Of a DNA stretch of 21,889 nucleotides, positions 8,858-16,957 are shown piece after piece (the stretch's first letter is position 1; the number at the start of each line of letters is the position of its first letter). A program made the position numbers and the translations under genes. Source of the DNA: Clostridiales bacterium (GTDB taxonomy: Bacteria > Bacillota > Clostridia > Christensenellales > Borkfalkiaceae); the NCBI GenBank assembly GCA_003538975.1, contig DPQQ01000010.1, forward strand, positions 247,741 to 269,629. Reading direction: 5' to 3'. Under the pieces are notes generated by a model. It was given only the letters and a program-made list of their open reading frames with translations. It had not been told where the DNA came from and ran no database searches.

Positions 8858-10303
8858 ATGAAAAAGAAAAATATTTTAAGAGTTATAATCGCGTTTATAC
8901 TTTGCTTTACGACCGCGCTTTCGCTTTTTGCGTGCGGAGGCGGTAACGGCGGCAACAATAACGAACCCAAAACCGAAGGCACGCTCGAATTCGACGAAAA
9001 AGGAAACGTTAAATTTTCCAACGTTTCGTTAAAGCTCGAAACTGTAGTTGCCGGCGACGATAAAGACGCCTTCAACGATATAATAAACAAGTTCAACGTA
9101 GCTTACAGAAACAAGATAAGAATAAGCGTTACCAATACCGTAGCAGGTTCTTTCGAAGATACCGTCGGTAAAAAGATTACCAACAAAACGAACGCTCCCG
9201 ACATTATAATGTCTCACCAGAAGTCTCACAAAAACTTCGAAAAAAACAAACTCATCCAGCCGCTTAACGAAACGATGACCGCTTCTAAAATCAATATTGA
9301 TTTAAGTTCATATGCGGACGGACTTTCCAAGTATTCCGACTTAGGCAATGCCGGTAAGATTTACAGCATTCCCTGCGACGGACAGAGCATGGTATTCATT
9401 TATAACAAAAAAGAACTTGCCAAAACAGGCAAACAACTTCCGACCACGAGGGCTGAACTTTTAGAAGTCTGCAAAGCTTATAAAGAAGCAACCAACAATA
9501 TGCCCATCGCATGGTCCACCGGAGCCGATTATTTCGCGAACTATACTTACTTTACGGCGGTTTTGCAGAACGGCGCGACTCTTTATAACGAAGATACGTA
9601 TACCACAGACTGGTACGACAACAAGACCAATCTTGCGGCTATCAAAAACGCGACTAAATCGATAAACGAACTTATCGAATTAGGTTACGCGGGTTACAAC
9701 CAGTCCAGTGCGGATAATCAGTCGGCTTTCAACGCGGGCAACAGATTGTTCTATCTTCTCGAACCGTGGAGCCTTGTCGAAACTCTGAACGCTTATTCCG
9801 AAATCAAAAAAGTAACCGTAGACGAAGTTATATCCGATTACGTCGGAGGAACCACCTGTCAGGGCTGGTTCGCTATGAGCGATAACGAACACAAGAACGA
9901 TATTTACGGCGACTCGCACTTCTTTGCGATGACGATGACGGTAACCGACATCAACAAAAAGGCGGCTATACTCGAATTCATCAACTGGTTCAACAGCAAC
10001 GTCGATACCGGCAAAGACTGGGCGAGAGCGGGACACATCAGTATGTCCAAGACCATCGCAGACGACGCGGAATATAAGGGCGACGTTTACGTTTCCGATT
10101 TCCTTGCGAAGTTCTATCCCGACGTAAACAACTTCCGCTGCATAGGCAACACTCCTTATTATGCGGAAATCACCAACAACCTTAAATCGGTATTCTCGCA
10201 GACCGTAAAGGGCAAGGGAGCTGCTCCTTCCGAAGCGGTAATGGAATCTGCTATAAAGGGCGCGCAGAACGCGATCAACAATGCGATAGGTTTCTTCGGC
10301 TAA
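8858..10303 (+). CDS. ABC transporter sugar-binding lipoprotein
   Basis: The 481-residue protein has ribosome site AGAGGA 7 nt before the ATG. Lipobox LFAC gives lipidated Cys26, followed by a Gly/Asn-rich linker. The mature part matches the extracellular solute-binding family for sugars: DAFNDIINKFNVAYRNKI near the N-terminus, PDIIMSHQK, YSIPCDGQSMVFIYNKKEL and a C-terminal helical part with EFINWFNSN. It lies directly before the two permease genes, so it is the best candidate for the cognate binding protein of this ABC importer. A strong stem-loop follows the gene, a common arrangement for keeping binding-protein mRNA more abundant than permease mRNA. The substrate cannot be read from sequence; the adjacent GH97 suggests an alpha-linked sugar or oligosaccharide. 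Confidence 0.87.
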   Translation: MKKKNILRVIIAFILCFTTALSLFACGGGNGGNNNEPKTEGTLEFDEKGNVKFSNVSLKLETVVAGDDKDAFNDIINKFNVAYRNKIRISVTNTVAGSFEDTVGKKITNKTNAPDIIMSHQKSHKNFEKNKLIQPLNETMTASKINIDLSSYADGLSKYSDLGNAGKIYSIPCDGQSMVFIYNKKELAKTGKQLPTTRAELLEVCKAYKEATNNMPIAWSTGADYFANYTYFTAVLQNGATLYNEDTYTTDWYDNKTNLAAIKNATKSINELIELGYAGYNQSSADNQSAFNAGNRLFYLLEPWSLVETLNAYSEIKKVTVDEVISDYVGGTTCQGWFAMSDNEHKNDIYGDSHFFAMTMTVTDINKKAAILEFINWFNSNVDTGKDWARAGHISMSKTIADDAEYKGDVYVSDFLAKFYPDVNNFRCIGNTPYYAEITNNLKSVFSQTVKGKGAAPSEAVMESAIKGAQNAINNAIGFFG

Positions 10304-10321
10304 GAAGACTAAACCGTAAAA

Positions 10322-10336
10322 GCGGAATTTGTCCGC
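10322..10336. promoter_or_regulatory. Second copy of the GCGGAATT dyad motif
   Basis: GCGGA (10322-10326) and TCCGC (10332-10336) form an inverted repeat around ATTTG. With its left flank, TAAAAGCGGAATT (10317-10329) is identical to 4905-4917 in the perfect palindrome upstream of the first binding-protein gene. It is a candidate regulatory site inside the operon. Confidence 0.4.
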
Positions 10337-10363
10337 AGAAAAAGCGATAAATAAAACGGTATC

Positions 10364-10391
10364 GGCTTCCGGAACTGTTGTTCCGGAAGCC
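10364..10391 (+). promoter_or_regulatory. Strong stem-loop between the binding-protein and permease genes
   Basis: GGCTTCCGGAAC (10364-10375) and GTTCCGGAAGCC (10380-10391) pair perfectly over 12 bp around TGTT. No T-run follows, so readthrough into the permeases is expected. The position after a binding-protein gene fits an mRNA 3'-protecting hairpin or partial attenuator, as known from other binding-protein-dependent operons. Confidence 0.65.
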
Positions 10392-10440
10392 TTGCCGGAT
10401 AAAAAGATCGCTTAAAAACAAAAAAGGCTGATACTTAATT

Positions 10441-11487
10441 ATGGAAATCGACTTAAAATCAAAACAAAAACAGTTGAAATCGCGAAAACGAAAAGAAACG
10501 ACGATAGCGTTACTGCTTATCAGTCCGTTTTTCATCGTGTTTCTTCTGTTTACGTTCATACCTTTTATAATGGGCTTTGTGTTCAGCTTCATGAAGTACA
10601 ATCCCTATTTTCCGGATAACAGTAGTTTTACTCTTATCAATTACAAAAATCTTTTCACGTTCGATCATCCCATATCCAAGACCTTCTGGGATTCGTTTCT
10701 GACGATGTTCGCGTTTGACGCGGTGGCGGTGCCGCTTTTAATTATCATTCCGCTTATTCTGGCGTATTTTATTAACATGCATCCGCCGGGATATAAAATT
10801 TTCCGCGCGATAATTTATCTTCCGAGTATCGTTTCGATAACGATAGTAGGTATTATTTTCGGGAACATGTTCAAAGGCGATTCTTCGGGACTTATAAATT
10901 CGCTTTTCAAAACTGATATACAATGGCTTTCGGGCAAACCGTGGGACGGCGATATATTAAGATGGATAGTAATGCTTATAGCGAGTATATGGTGGCAGAC
11001 GGGAACTAATTTTATTATCTTTTCGGGCGCGCTCCGCGACGTACCCAAGCCGCTTTACGAAGCGTGCGAAATGGACGGGGGCGGCAAGTGGCGCAAAATA
11101 GTGAGCGTCACACTTCCGAACATAAAGCCCGCCATAACGATTTGTTTGTTCAACACTCTTATAGGCTATCTAAATCTGTACGCCCAGCCGTACGTGCTGA
11201 ACGCGTTGGAAAACGAAAATATCTTCGTTTCGCCTATGATGTTCATACAATATTATCTTATGGGCGGCATGACTTACGCAAGTCAGACGGGATACATATG
11301 CGCCGCGGCGATAGTTTTCGGTCTTATAGTTATGATATTCAGTATAATCGAAAGAACCGTAACCGCGCCGAGAAGAAGAAAAACAATGTTCTCCGACTCG
11401 TGCAAAGATTATCTTTTGAAGCGTTCGCTTATTACGGGAACGGACGAAAATCCCGTTTACGCTTCGGGGGAGGCTTCTGATGAATAG
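10441..11487 (+). CDS. ABC sugar transporter permease, MalF/UgpA type
   Basis: The 348-residue inner-membrane protein has about six membrane helices, the first near residues 22-48. It carries the EAA-loop signature of importer permeases (EACEMDGGGKWRKIVSVTLP, starting at Glu207), which contacts the ATPase. The basic N-terminus (KSKQKQLKSRKRKE) fits a cytoplasmic start. The ribosome site is weak (AAAAAGG, about 13 nt before the ATG), consistent with lower expression than the binding protein. The 3' end overlaps the start of the next permease by 8 nt, so the two are probably translationally coupled. The charged C-terminal tail of about 45 residues is somewhat longer than usual. Confidence 0.9.
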   Translation: MEIDLKSKQKQLKSRKRKETTIALLLISPFFIVFLLFTFIPFIMGFVFSFMKYNPYFPDNSSFTLINYKNLFTFDHPISKTFWDSFLTMFAFDAVAVPLLIIIPLILAYFINMHPPGYKIFRAIIYLPSIVSITIVGIIFGNMFKGDSSGLINSLFKTDIQWLSGKPWDGDILRWIVMLIASIWWQTGTNFIIFSGALRDVPKPLYEACEMDGGGKWRKIVSVTLPNIKPAITICLFNTLIGYLNLYAQPYVLNALENENIFVSPMMFIQYYLMGGMTYASQTGYICAAAIVFGLIVMIFSIIERTVTAPRRRKTMFSDSCKDYLLKRSLITGTDENPVYASGEASDE

Positions 11488-12544
11488 CAATGTACTGAAC
11501 AACGAAAATTTGAATACGGGCGTTTTAGCGGAATCTTCCTCAGGAACGGAATTTTACGCCGATCAGCTTTCCGCAGGAAACGACTTTGCAAAAACTCCGG
11601 CAGTAGAACCTAAAAAAACCGGAACGACTACTGAAAAGAGAAGACTCACGAAGTCCGAAAGAACCCGCCGTCGCGAAAAGACGGTGTCGTTCGTCGTTCT
11701 TTTTATCGTCTGCGTACTTTTCCTTATACCGCTTTTGTATATGATAGGCACGTCGTTTAAGTCCGATCTCGATCTTCAGCTTCATCCCGAAAAATTATTT
11801 CCGTCGGCATGGAGCGAATGGACGCTTAAACATTACGAAGGATTTATCGTAAGAGAAGGCAAGATAGACAACATGCCGGTATGGATGTTCAACTCGTTAT
11901 GGTCAACGCTTGCGACAGTCCTTTTAACGGTAATAGTAGATCTTATCACGGCGTACGCGTTCGTATTCCTTAAATTCAGAATAAAGAACAGTCTTTTAAG
12001 GTTCCTTATTTTGTGGATGGCTATACCGGGCGTTATAGGCTCGGCTCCGTCGTTCGCGATATATTCGAGCATAAGAAACTCTTTGAGTATACAAAGCGAT
12101 TTCGGAACGTACGCTTATATTTATATGTGGCTCGTTATTCCGGGAATAACGGGAATATTCAACCTTCTTTTAATGCGTAATTTCTTTGTGTCTATTCCAA
12201 AAGACATAATAGACAGCGCAAAGACCGACGGTGCGAGCCACGCAACGATATTTTTCAAAATAGTCGTTCCTCTCGCTAAATCTACGATAATGCTTATAGT
12301 GCTGTTTACGTTTACCGGCAGCTGGAATTCGCTCACTTGGCCGCAGCTTCTGCTGTCCGGCGAAAAATCGTACTGGAACACCGTTACGGTAGCGCTTACC
12401 GGTTATACCGGAGGCAGTGCGGCAAGTACGATGGGCATACAGATGGCGACGAGCGTTTTCGCTCTGATACCTATCGTAATAATCTTTATAATAACTCAAA
12501 ATAAAATGATAGACGGGCTTGCTTCGTCGGGGATAAAAGGTTAA
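11480..12544 (+). CDS. ABC sugar transporter permease, MalG/UgpE type
   Basis: The 354-residue protein is preceded by GGGGGAGG within the end of the previous gene. About 70 hydrophilic residues, basic near the end (KRRLTKSERTRRREK), precede the first membrane helix; MalG-type permeases usually have a much shorter N-terminus. The start could be downstream, but this ATG has the good ribosome site. Six membrane helices follow. The EAA-like loop is DSAKTDGASHATIFFKIVVP, starting at Asp245. It should pair with the upstream permease to form the channel. The stop is separated from the ATPase start by only 2 nt. Confidence 0.9.
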   Translation: MNSNVLNNENLNTGVLAESSSGTEFYADQLSAGNDFAKTPAVEPKKTGTTTEKRRLTKSERTRRREKTVSFVVLFIVCVLFLIPLLYMIGTSFKSDLDLQLHPEKLFPSAWSEWTLKHYEGFIVREGKIDNMPVWMFNSLWSTLATVLLTVIVDLITAYAFVFLKFRIKNSLLRFLILWMAIPGVIGSAPSFAIYSSIRNSLSIQSDFGTYAYIYMWLVIPGITGIFNLLLMRNFFVSIPKDIIDSAKTDGASHATIFFKIVVPLAKSTIMLIVLFTFTGSWNSLTWPQLLLSGEKSYWNTVTVALTGYTGGSAASTMGIQMATSVFALIPIVIIFIITQNKMIDGLASSGIKG

Positions 12545-12546
12545 AT

Positions 12547-14292
12547 ATGGACAATTTAAGCAATAAGCCGTTTTTAAGGCTCGAACATCTCGAAAAGGTA
12601 TATCCTAACGGCGAAAAGGCCGTTTACGACTTCAATCTCGATGTTAAAAAACACGAATTTATCGTTATAGTAGGACCTTCCGGCTGCGGTAAGTCGACTA
12701 CTTTAAGAATGCTTGCGGGGCTCGAAGACATAACTTCCGGCGATATATTTATGGAAGACGAACTCCTTAATTACAAGGAGAGCAAAGACCGCAACATGGC
12801 GATAGTTTTCCAGAGTTACGCGCTGTATCCGCAGATGACCGTATTCGACAACATCGCGTTTCCGCTTCGCATAAACAAGTATCCGACGTTAAAAAGGGAA
12901 GAAGAGCTTTACGCTCTTTCGGAAGTTTTAAGAGTACTCGAAAACGAATCTTTTTCCGCGGTGAAAGAAGTAATATCCGAAACCGTTTCGGATAAATCGC
13001 CCGAAGCTAAAAAGATTGAAGAAACGGCTTCATACTTTAAGATAAGCTTACCCGCCGCGAAAAAACTTTTAACTCTTGTAAAAAATGCGGACGGCAGCGT
13101 TTCGGACGAACAGGTTCGGTTAAATCTTACCAAAATTTTATCAGAAGAGCTTAAAACAAAAACGGAAGAAGCCATTGCCTCGGGTAAAAAATTCAACGAA
13201 GAATACGTTCTTTTAAACGATAAGGGCGAAGAGATAAAAGAGAATAAAAAGCTCGCTCCTTACGAAATAAAAAGTAAGGTCTACGACGTTGCCGAAAAGC
13301 TCGATCTCGTTCCGTATCTCGATAAAATTCCGAAAGAACTTTCGGGCGGTCAGATGCAGCGAGTGGCTTTGGGCAGAGCCATAATCAAAAACGTCCCCGT
13401 ATTCATGATGGACGAACCGCTTTCGAATCTCGACGCAAAACTTCGTCTCACCATGCGCAGCGAGATCGTCAAACTCCATAACCGCATAGGCGCGACTACG
13501 ATTTACGTTACGCACGACCAGACCGAAGCCATGACGATGGCAACCCGCATAGTAGTTATGTCAAGGGGCTTTATCCAGCAGATAGGTTCGCCCGAAGAAG
13601 TTTACTCTCATCCCGTAAATATCTTCGTAGCCAAGTTTATCGGTTCGCCCGCGATGAATATTTTCGAGTCTACGGTTACCGCAGACGGCGAAAAGATAAC
13701 TTTCGGCAGAAACGAACTCAAAATGGGCGAAGATTTTAAAAAGCTCCACGACGATTTTTATAAGAGAAAGATCGAAGAATTCGAAGATTTATACAATAAT
13801 TTCGACGAAACCGCGAGGGAAAAGTTATTCAGAATTTTATCCGCAACCGGCGAAGGAAAGAGAGATAAAGGCAAAAAGAAGGCTAAAAAAGGCGTTGTCT
13901 TATCCGTAAAGAATTTTTTCAAACGACTTTTCAAAAAAGAAGAAGTAAAAGTAAACGACTTTTCGGCGGAAAAAGCTATCGTTGCCGAAAAGCTCGAACT
14001 GCTTAAAAAGTATCAATGTTCTTCGCATCCGGTAACCGTCGGCATTCGTCCCGAAAGAATGAAAATATTCAAAACTTCGGAAGTCGATAAAAAGGGCGTC
14101 GTTACCGCTAAACCTGCGGTATGCGAACTTTTAGGCGGAGAATATAACGTTCATTTCGACTTTTTGGGCAAAGACATGGTCGGCAGATACGACGCCAAAA
14201 ACAAAATCAGCGTCGAAGACGAAATCACCGTATTTTTCGATCCCGACGGAATACACGTTTTCGATCCCGTTACGGGAGACACGATAAAATGA
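12547..14292 (+). CDS. ABC sugar transporter ATPase, MsmX/UgpC/MalK type, with two insertions
   Basis: The 581-residue protein is much longer than typical members of about 360-380 residues. Core motifs are intact: Walker A GPSGCGKST (43-51), Q-loop Gln89 in VFQSYALYPQ, signature LSGGQ (265-269), Walker B VFMMDE (285-290) and switch His323 in VTHDQ. The region between the Q-loop and signature carries about 125 extra residues (about 112-237), charged and mainly helical. A second extra segment of roughly 70-100 residues (about 390-490), very Lys-rich, interrupts the C-terminal TOBE/regulatory part before GIRPERMKIF. The gene is tightly linked to the permeases and overlaps the LacI-type gene by 4 nt (ATGA). 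Function as the energising subunit is well supported; the insertions are unexplained. Confidence 0.92.
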   Translation: MDNLSNKPFLRLEHLEKVYPNGEKAVYDFNLDVKKHEFIVIVGPSGCGKSTTLRMLAGLEDITSGDIFMEDELLNYKESKDRNMAIVFQSYALYPQMTVFDNIAFPLRINKYPTLKREEELYALSEVLRVLENESFSAVKEVISETVSDKSPEAKKIEETASYFKISLPAAKKLLTLVKNADGSVSDEQVRLNLTKILSEELKTKTEEAIASGKKFNEEYVLLNDKGEEIKENKKLAPYEIKSKVYDVAEKLDLVPYLDKIPKELSGGQMQRVALGRAIIKNVPVFMMDEPLSNLDAKLRLTMRSEIVKLHNRIGATTIYVTHDQTEAMTMATRIVVMSRGFIQQIGSPEEVYSHPVNIFVAKFIGSPAMNIFESTVTADGEKITFGRNELKMGEDFKKLHDDFYKRKIEEFEDLYNNFDETAREKLFRILSATGEGKRDKGKKKAKKGVVLSVKNFFKRLFKKEEVKVNDFSAEKAIVAEKLELLKKYQCSSHPVTVGIRPERMKIFKTSEVDKKGVVTAKPAVCELLGGEYNVHFDFLGKDMVGRYDAKNKISVEDEITVFFDPDGIHVFDPVTGDTIK

Positions 14293-15299
14293 GTAAAAAC
14301 GTAAGCTTAAAAGAAATTGCTTCCAAAGTAGGAGTGTCTGTAAACACCGTCTCGCACGCTTTAAGGGATTTGCCGGATATTTCGGAAGGACTTAAGAAAA
14401 AGATCCGCAAAATCGCGCTTGAAATGGGGTATATGCCAAATCACGTCGCGCAGACCATGAAGATTGAAGAAAAGCCGCTCGTCGCAGTGCATATAAGCTC
14501 TTTCAATAACGTGTACGTAAATGCTTTTTATCAGGAATTAACAAGAGTTTTCAGTGAAAAGGACGATTATTCGCTGACGTTTGTCTTTTCTACCAAAGAT
14601 CCCGTCGAAGTTGTAAAACAATGTATTCTGATAAGAGCCGATTACCTTATTTCGGTCAATTATTTCGACGAAAAGGCTGTCGAAATGGCTAAACTCAACA
14701 ATCTGCATATTTTGCATACCGGCGGGGAATTTAACCCGCAAAAAGGAGAAGATTACGTTTTTGCGGATAACGACGTAGGTTGCCGTCTTGTCGCAAGGTA
14801 TCTTTACGGAAGAGAAAAAACCGGGAAATATATTTATATAGGCATTCCGGATTATCCTGACGAATCTCTTAACATATATAATAACGTCCGCCGCGAAATA
14901 TTTGAAGACGAACTCAAAAAGCTCGATGAAAAGGCAGAAATTTTACAGTTCCGCGCAGATGACGGCAATATAGACAAAATTTGTTCTTTGATAATCGGCG
15001 GATGCAGAAATTTTTTCTGCTTCAACGATCTCGAGGCATATTCGTTGTTAAGACTTCTGGAGAACAGATTAGGCGATATCGAAAAGTTGTTCCCCGATAT
15101 AGAAATAGTGGGCTTCGACGGATTGAGTATTTCGGTTATCGGAATGAGAGATATTACGACTGTCGCGGTGGACTACGGCGAGTTTTCGGAACAGATTTAC
15201 TCCGTTATAAAAAAGCGGCTCGAAAACCCCTCCATGGGCGCGCAGTTCGTCGCCGTTCCCGTATTTATGCACTACAAAAAGAACAAGTCGATATATTAA
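14289..15299 (+). CDS. LacI-family transcriptional regulator
   Basis: The 336-residue protein has the LacI-type helix-turn-helix at residues 6-26 (LKEIASKVGVSVNTVSHALRD), a hinge region (MPNHVAQTMK) and a periplasmic-binding-protein-like effector domain from about 65 onward (PLVAVHISSFNN, YLISVN, EIVGFDGLSIS). It starts inside the last codons of the ATPase gene (ATGA overlap), so it is translationally coupled and co-transcribed with the transporter. It probably senses the imported sugar and controls the locus; autoregulation is likely from gene order. The dyads at 48-73, 4907-4924 and 10322-10336 are candidate operators. Confidence 0.92.
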   Translation: MSKNVSLKEIASKVGVSVNTVSHALRDLPDISEGLKKKIRKIALEMGYMPNHVAQTMKIEEKPLVAVHISSFNNVYVNAFYQELTRVFSEKDDYSLTFVFSTKDPVEVVKQCILIRADYLISVNYFDEKAVEMAKLNNLHILHTGGEFNPQKGEDYVFADNDVGCRLVARYLYGREKTGKYIYIGIPDYPDESLNIYNNVRREIFEDELKKLDEKAEILQFRADDGNIDKICSLIIGGCRNFFCFNDLEAYSLLRLLENRLGDIEKLFPDIEIVGFDGLSISVIGMRDITTVAVDYGEFSEQIYSVIKKRLENPSMGAQFVAVPVFMHYKKNKSIY

Positions 15300-15321
15300 C
15301 GTTATAAAAAAATCAAACATC

Positions 15322-15350
15322 AAAAAGAACCGTTCCGACGGTTCTTTTTT
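15322..15350 (+). terminator. Intrinsic terminator of the glycan-utilisation operon
   Basis: AAAAAGAACCGT (15322-15333) and ACGGTTCTTTTT (15338-15349) form a 12-bp stem with loop TCCG, ending in six Ts. It lies about 22 nt after the LacI-type stop codon. The A-run on the 5' side means it could also act from the other strand. Confidence 0.9.
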
Positions 15351-15497
15351 ACGGCATGTTTTTATAGTACCTGTATCGCCGGAATATAACCGAAAGCAAT
15401 AAACGATTTTATCACGAAAGCGGCTATAAGCTAAACCGAAAAAATAATAAAGAATAAAAATCCGTATCAAAAATTTGTAAAAATTTCGGATTTCCTA

Positions 15498-15526
15498 TTG
15501 ACGAAGATATAAAACGATGTTACAAT
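15498..15526 (+). promoter_or_regulatory. Sigma-A type promoter of the Big_2 lipoprotein gene
   Basis: TTGACG (15498-15503) and TACAAT (15521-15526) are separated by 17 nt, with an extended -10 TG at 15518-15519. The predicted start is near 15533, giving a 45-nt leader. Confidence 0.85.
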
Positions 15527-15542
15527 TTATTTGAAAACAAGT

Positions 15543-15558
15543 CCGGAATTTATTCCGG
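15543..15558 (+). promoter_or_regulatory. Leader dyad before the Big_2 lipoprotein gene
   Basis: CCGGAAT (15543-15549) and ATTCCGG (15552-15558) are an inverted repeat with a 2-nt centre. They lie at about +11 from the predicted start and just before the AAGGAGG site (15564-15570). The core GGAATT-ATTCC resembles the operator-like dyads of the neighbouring operon, so this may be a shared operator or a leader hairpin. Confidence 0.4.
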
Positions 15559-15577
15559 CTAAAAAGGAGGAACGTTT

Positions 15578-16837
15578 ATGTTCGCAAAAACAAAAAGCAA
15601 ATTTATTATTATATTGTCGCTGATATTCTGCCTGTCTTTTGCGTTATGCGCGTTGACTGCGTGCGGCGGAAACGGCAACAACGACAAACCCGGCGAATCC
15701 GATAAGCCCGAAAAGGAGTTATCGGTAACGCTTACGCCGGCGCAAGCGGAACTTCTTGTAGGAGAAACGGTTAAACTCGAAGTAAAAACCGAATACGTAG
15801 AAAAGACCGATATAACGACAAAAAGAAAAATGATGGTGAATAATCCCTTATTTACGTCTTCCGACGAATCGGTCGCAACCGTCTCTTCGTCGGGACTCGT
15901 AACTGCGATAGCCAAAGGAGCGGCTGTTATAACGGCGTCGTTTAAAGGTAAGAGCGCGACGGCAGACATAACAGTTTTAAACGGTATCGAAATAGACAGC
16001 GTAAATAAAACGGTAGATATTTATAACGCAGACGGACTTGCGTCTTTTAACGGCTCGGTAAACGACGACGAGGTATCGTATAACGGTTATAAAATCAATT
16101 TAAAAAGAGATATAGATCTTAACGGTGCAAACTGGCATCCGCTTAACGGTTATAATCTTGCCGGGACGGTATGGAACGGAAACGATCATGCCGTAAAAAA
16201 TCTTAAAATTTCTTCGGTAATAAATACGGTCAATATTACCGGTCCCGAAATTTCCGCTACCGGATTTATTGCCGCAAGCTATAAAATAACTATGAAAAAT
16301 ATTGTCTTCGACAACGTTATTGTAGCCCCGAATAATTTCGAATATTATGCGGGTATTGTTCTCGGATATCTCGACGGTGCGGGCGAGTTTGACAACGTAA
16401 CCGTAAAAAATTCAAATATAACCACTGTTTCCAGAAGAGGAACGGGGGCTATTGTAGGATTTAACAACGATCAATATTTTATCGGCGAACAGCTCATCAA
16501 GTCAACGCTCGTTATAAAAAACAGTCTTGTCGAAAACGTTACGATAGAAAGCAATCGTTCCGCCGCTCTTTGCGGAAGAGTCTGCAACGGATATTCCGCA
16601 AACGAAAAAGCAATGGACGTACATTCGGTAATTCTTGTAAACAATACTGTTGAAAATTGTACTTTCAAAGCGATTGTCGATTATACTCCCGGCAGATTGA
16701 ATTTCACGGTAAACGACGATATAGACACCGTAATTACCGATTTCGACGCGACAAACGTTTCTGTCGGCAACAGATATTTTTTCAATAACGTAGAATATAA
16801 TTACGCGAACGGCGTTTTTACCGTAAAATCGAATTAA
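15578..16837 (+). CDS. Surface lipoprotein with one Big_2-type Ig domain and a beta-rich C-terminal region
   Basis: The 419-residue protein has a strong AAGGAGG site and lipobox LTAC with lipidated Cys29. A charged linker leads to a Big_2-type Ig domain (about 48-132), with the hallmarks VGETVKLEV, SSDESVATVSSSGLVTAIAKGAAVITAS and ADITV. Residues about 140-400 have repeated short beta-strand units such as IDLNGANWHPLNGYNLAGTVWNGNDHAVKNLKI and IVLGYLDGAGEFDNVTVKNSNI. They resemble the GLUG-motif or parallel beta-helix regions of secreted proteins. No catalytic residues can be named. It is transcribed from its own promoter and could be an adhesin or glycan-contact protein. It may be functionally tied to the preceding locus, but only proximity suggests that. 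Confidence 0.75.
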   Translation: MFAKTKSKFIIILSLIFCLSFALCALTACGGNGNNDKPGESDKPEKELSVTLTPAQAELLVGETVKLEVKTEYVEKTDITTKRKMMVNNPLFTSSDESVATVSSSGLVTAIAKGAAVITASFKGKSATADITVLNGIEIDSVNKTVDIYNADGLASFNGSVNDDEVSYNGYKINLKRDIDLNGANWHPLNGYNLAGTVWNGNDHAVKNLKISSVINTVNITGPEISATGFIAASYKITMKNIVFDNVIVAPNNFEYYAGIVLGYLDGAGEFDNVTVKNSNITTVSRRGTGAIVGFNNDQYFIGEQLIKSTLVIKNSLVENVTIESNRSAALCGRVCNGYSANEKAMDVHSVILVNNTVENCTFKAIVDYTPGRLNFTVNDDIDTVITDFDATNVSVGNRYFFNNVEYNYANGVFTVKSN

Positions 16838-16880
16838 AAAGACGGAATTGTAAAAATAGAAAAATAGAAAAGTAAAAGAA

Positions 16881-16915
16881 AAAAGGCGAACGGCATAAAG
16901 TCGTTCGCCTTTTTT
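16881..16915. terminator. Bidirectional intrinsic terminator between convergent genes
   Basis: AAAAGGCGAACG (16881-16892) pairs with CGTTCGCCTTTT (16902-16913) around a 9-nt loop. An A-run precedes the stem and a T-run follows it, so it should stop both the lipoprotein transcript and the convergent gpsA-like transcript. Confidence 0.9.
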
Positions 16916-16957
16916 GCGATACAATTTATATTTTAGTTGTCTGTTTTTTGTTTCCGG

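Noticed and set aside
11064..11480. 138-codon + strand frame inside the first permease gene
   Set aside because: It lies in another frame of a clear permease and encodes an Arg-rich sequence without domains; it is a frame shadow.
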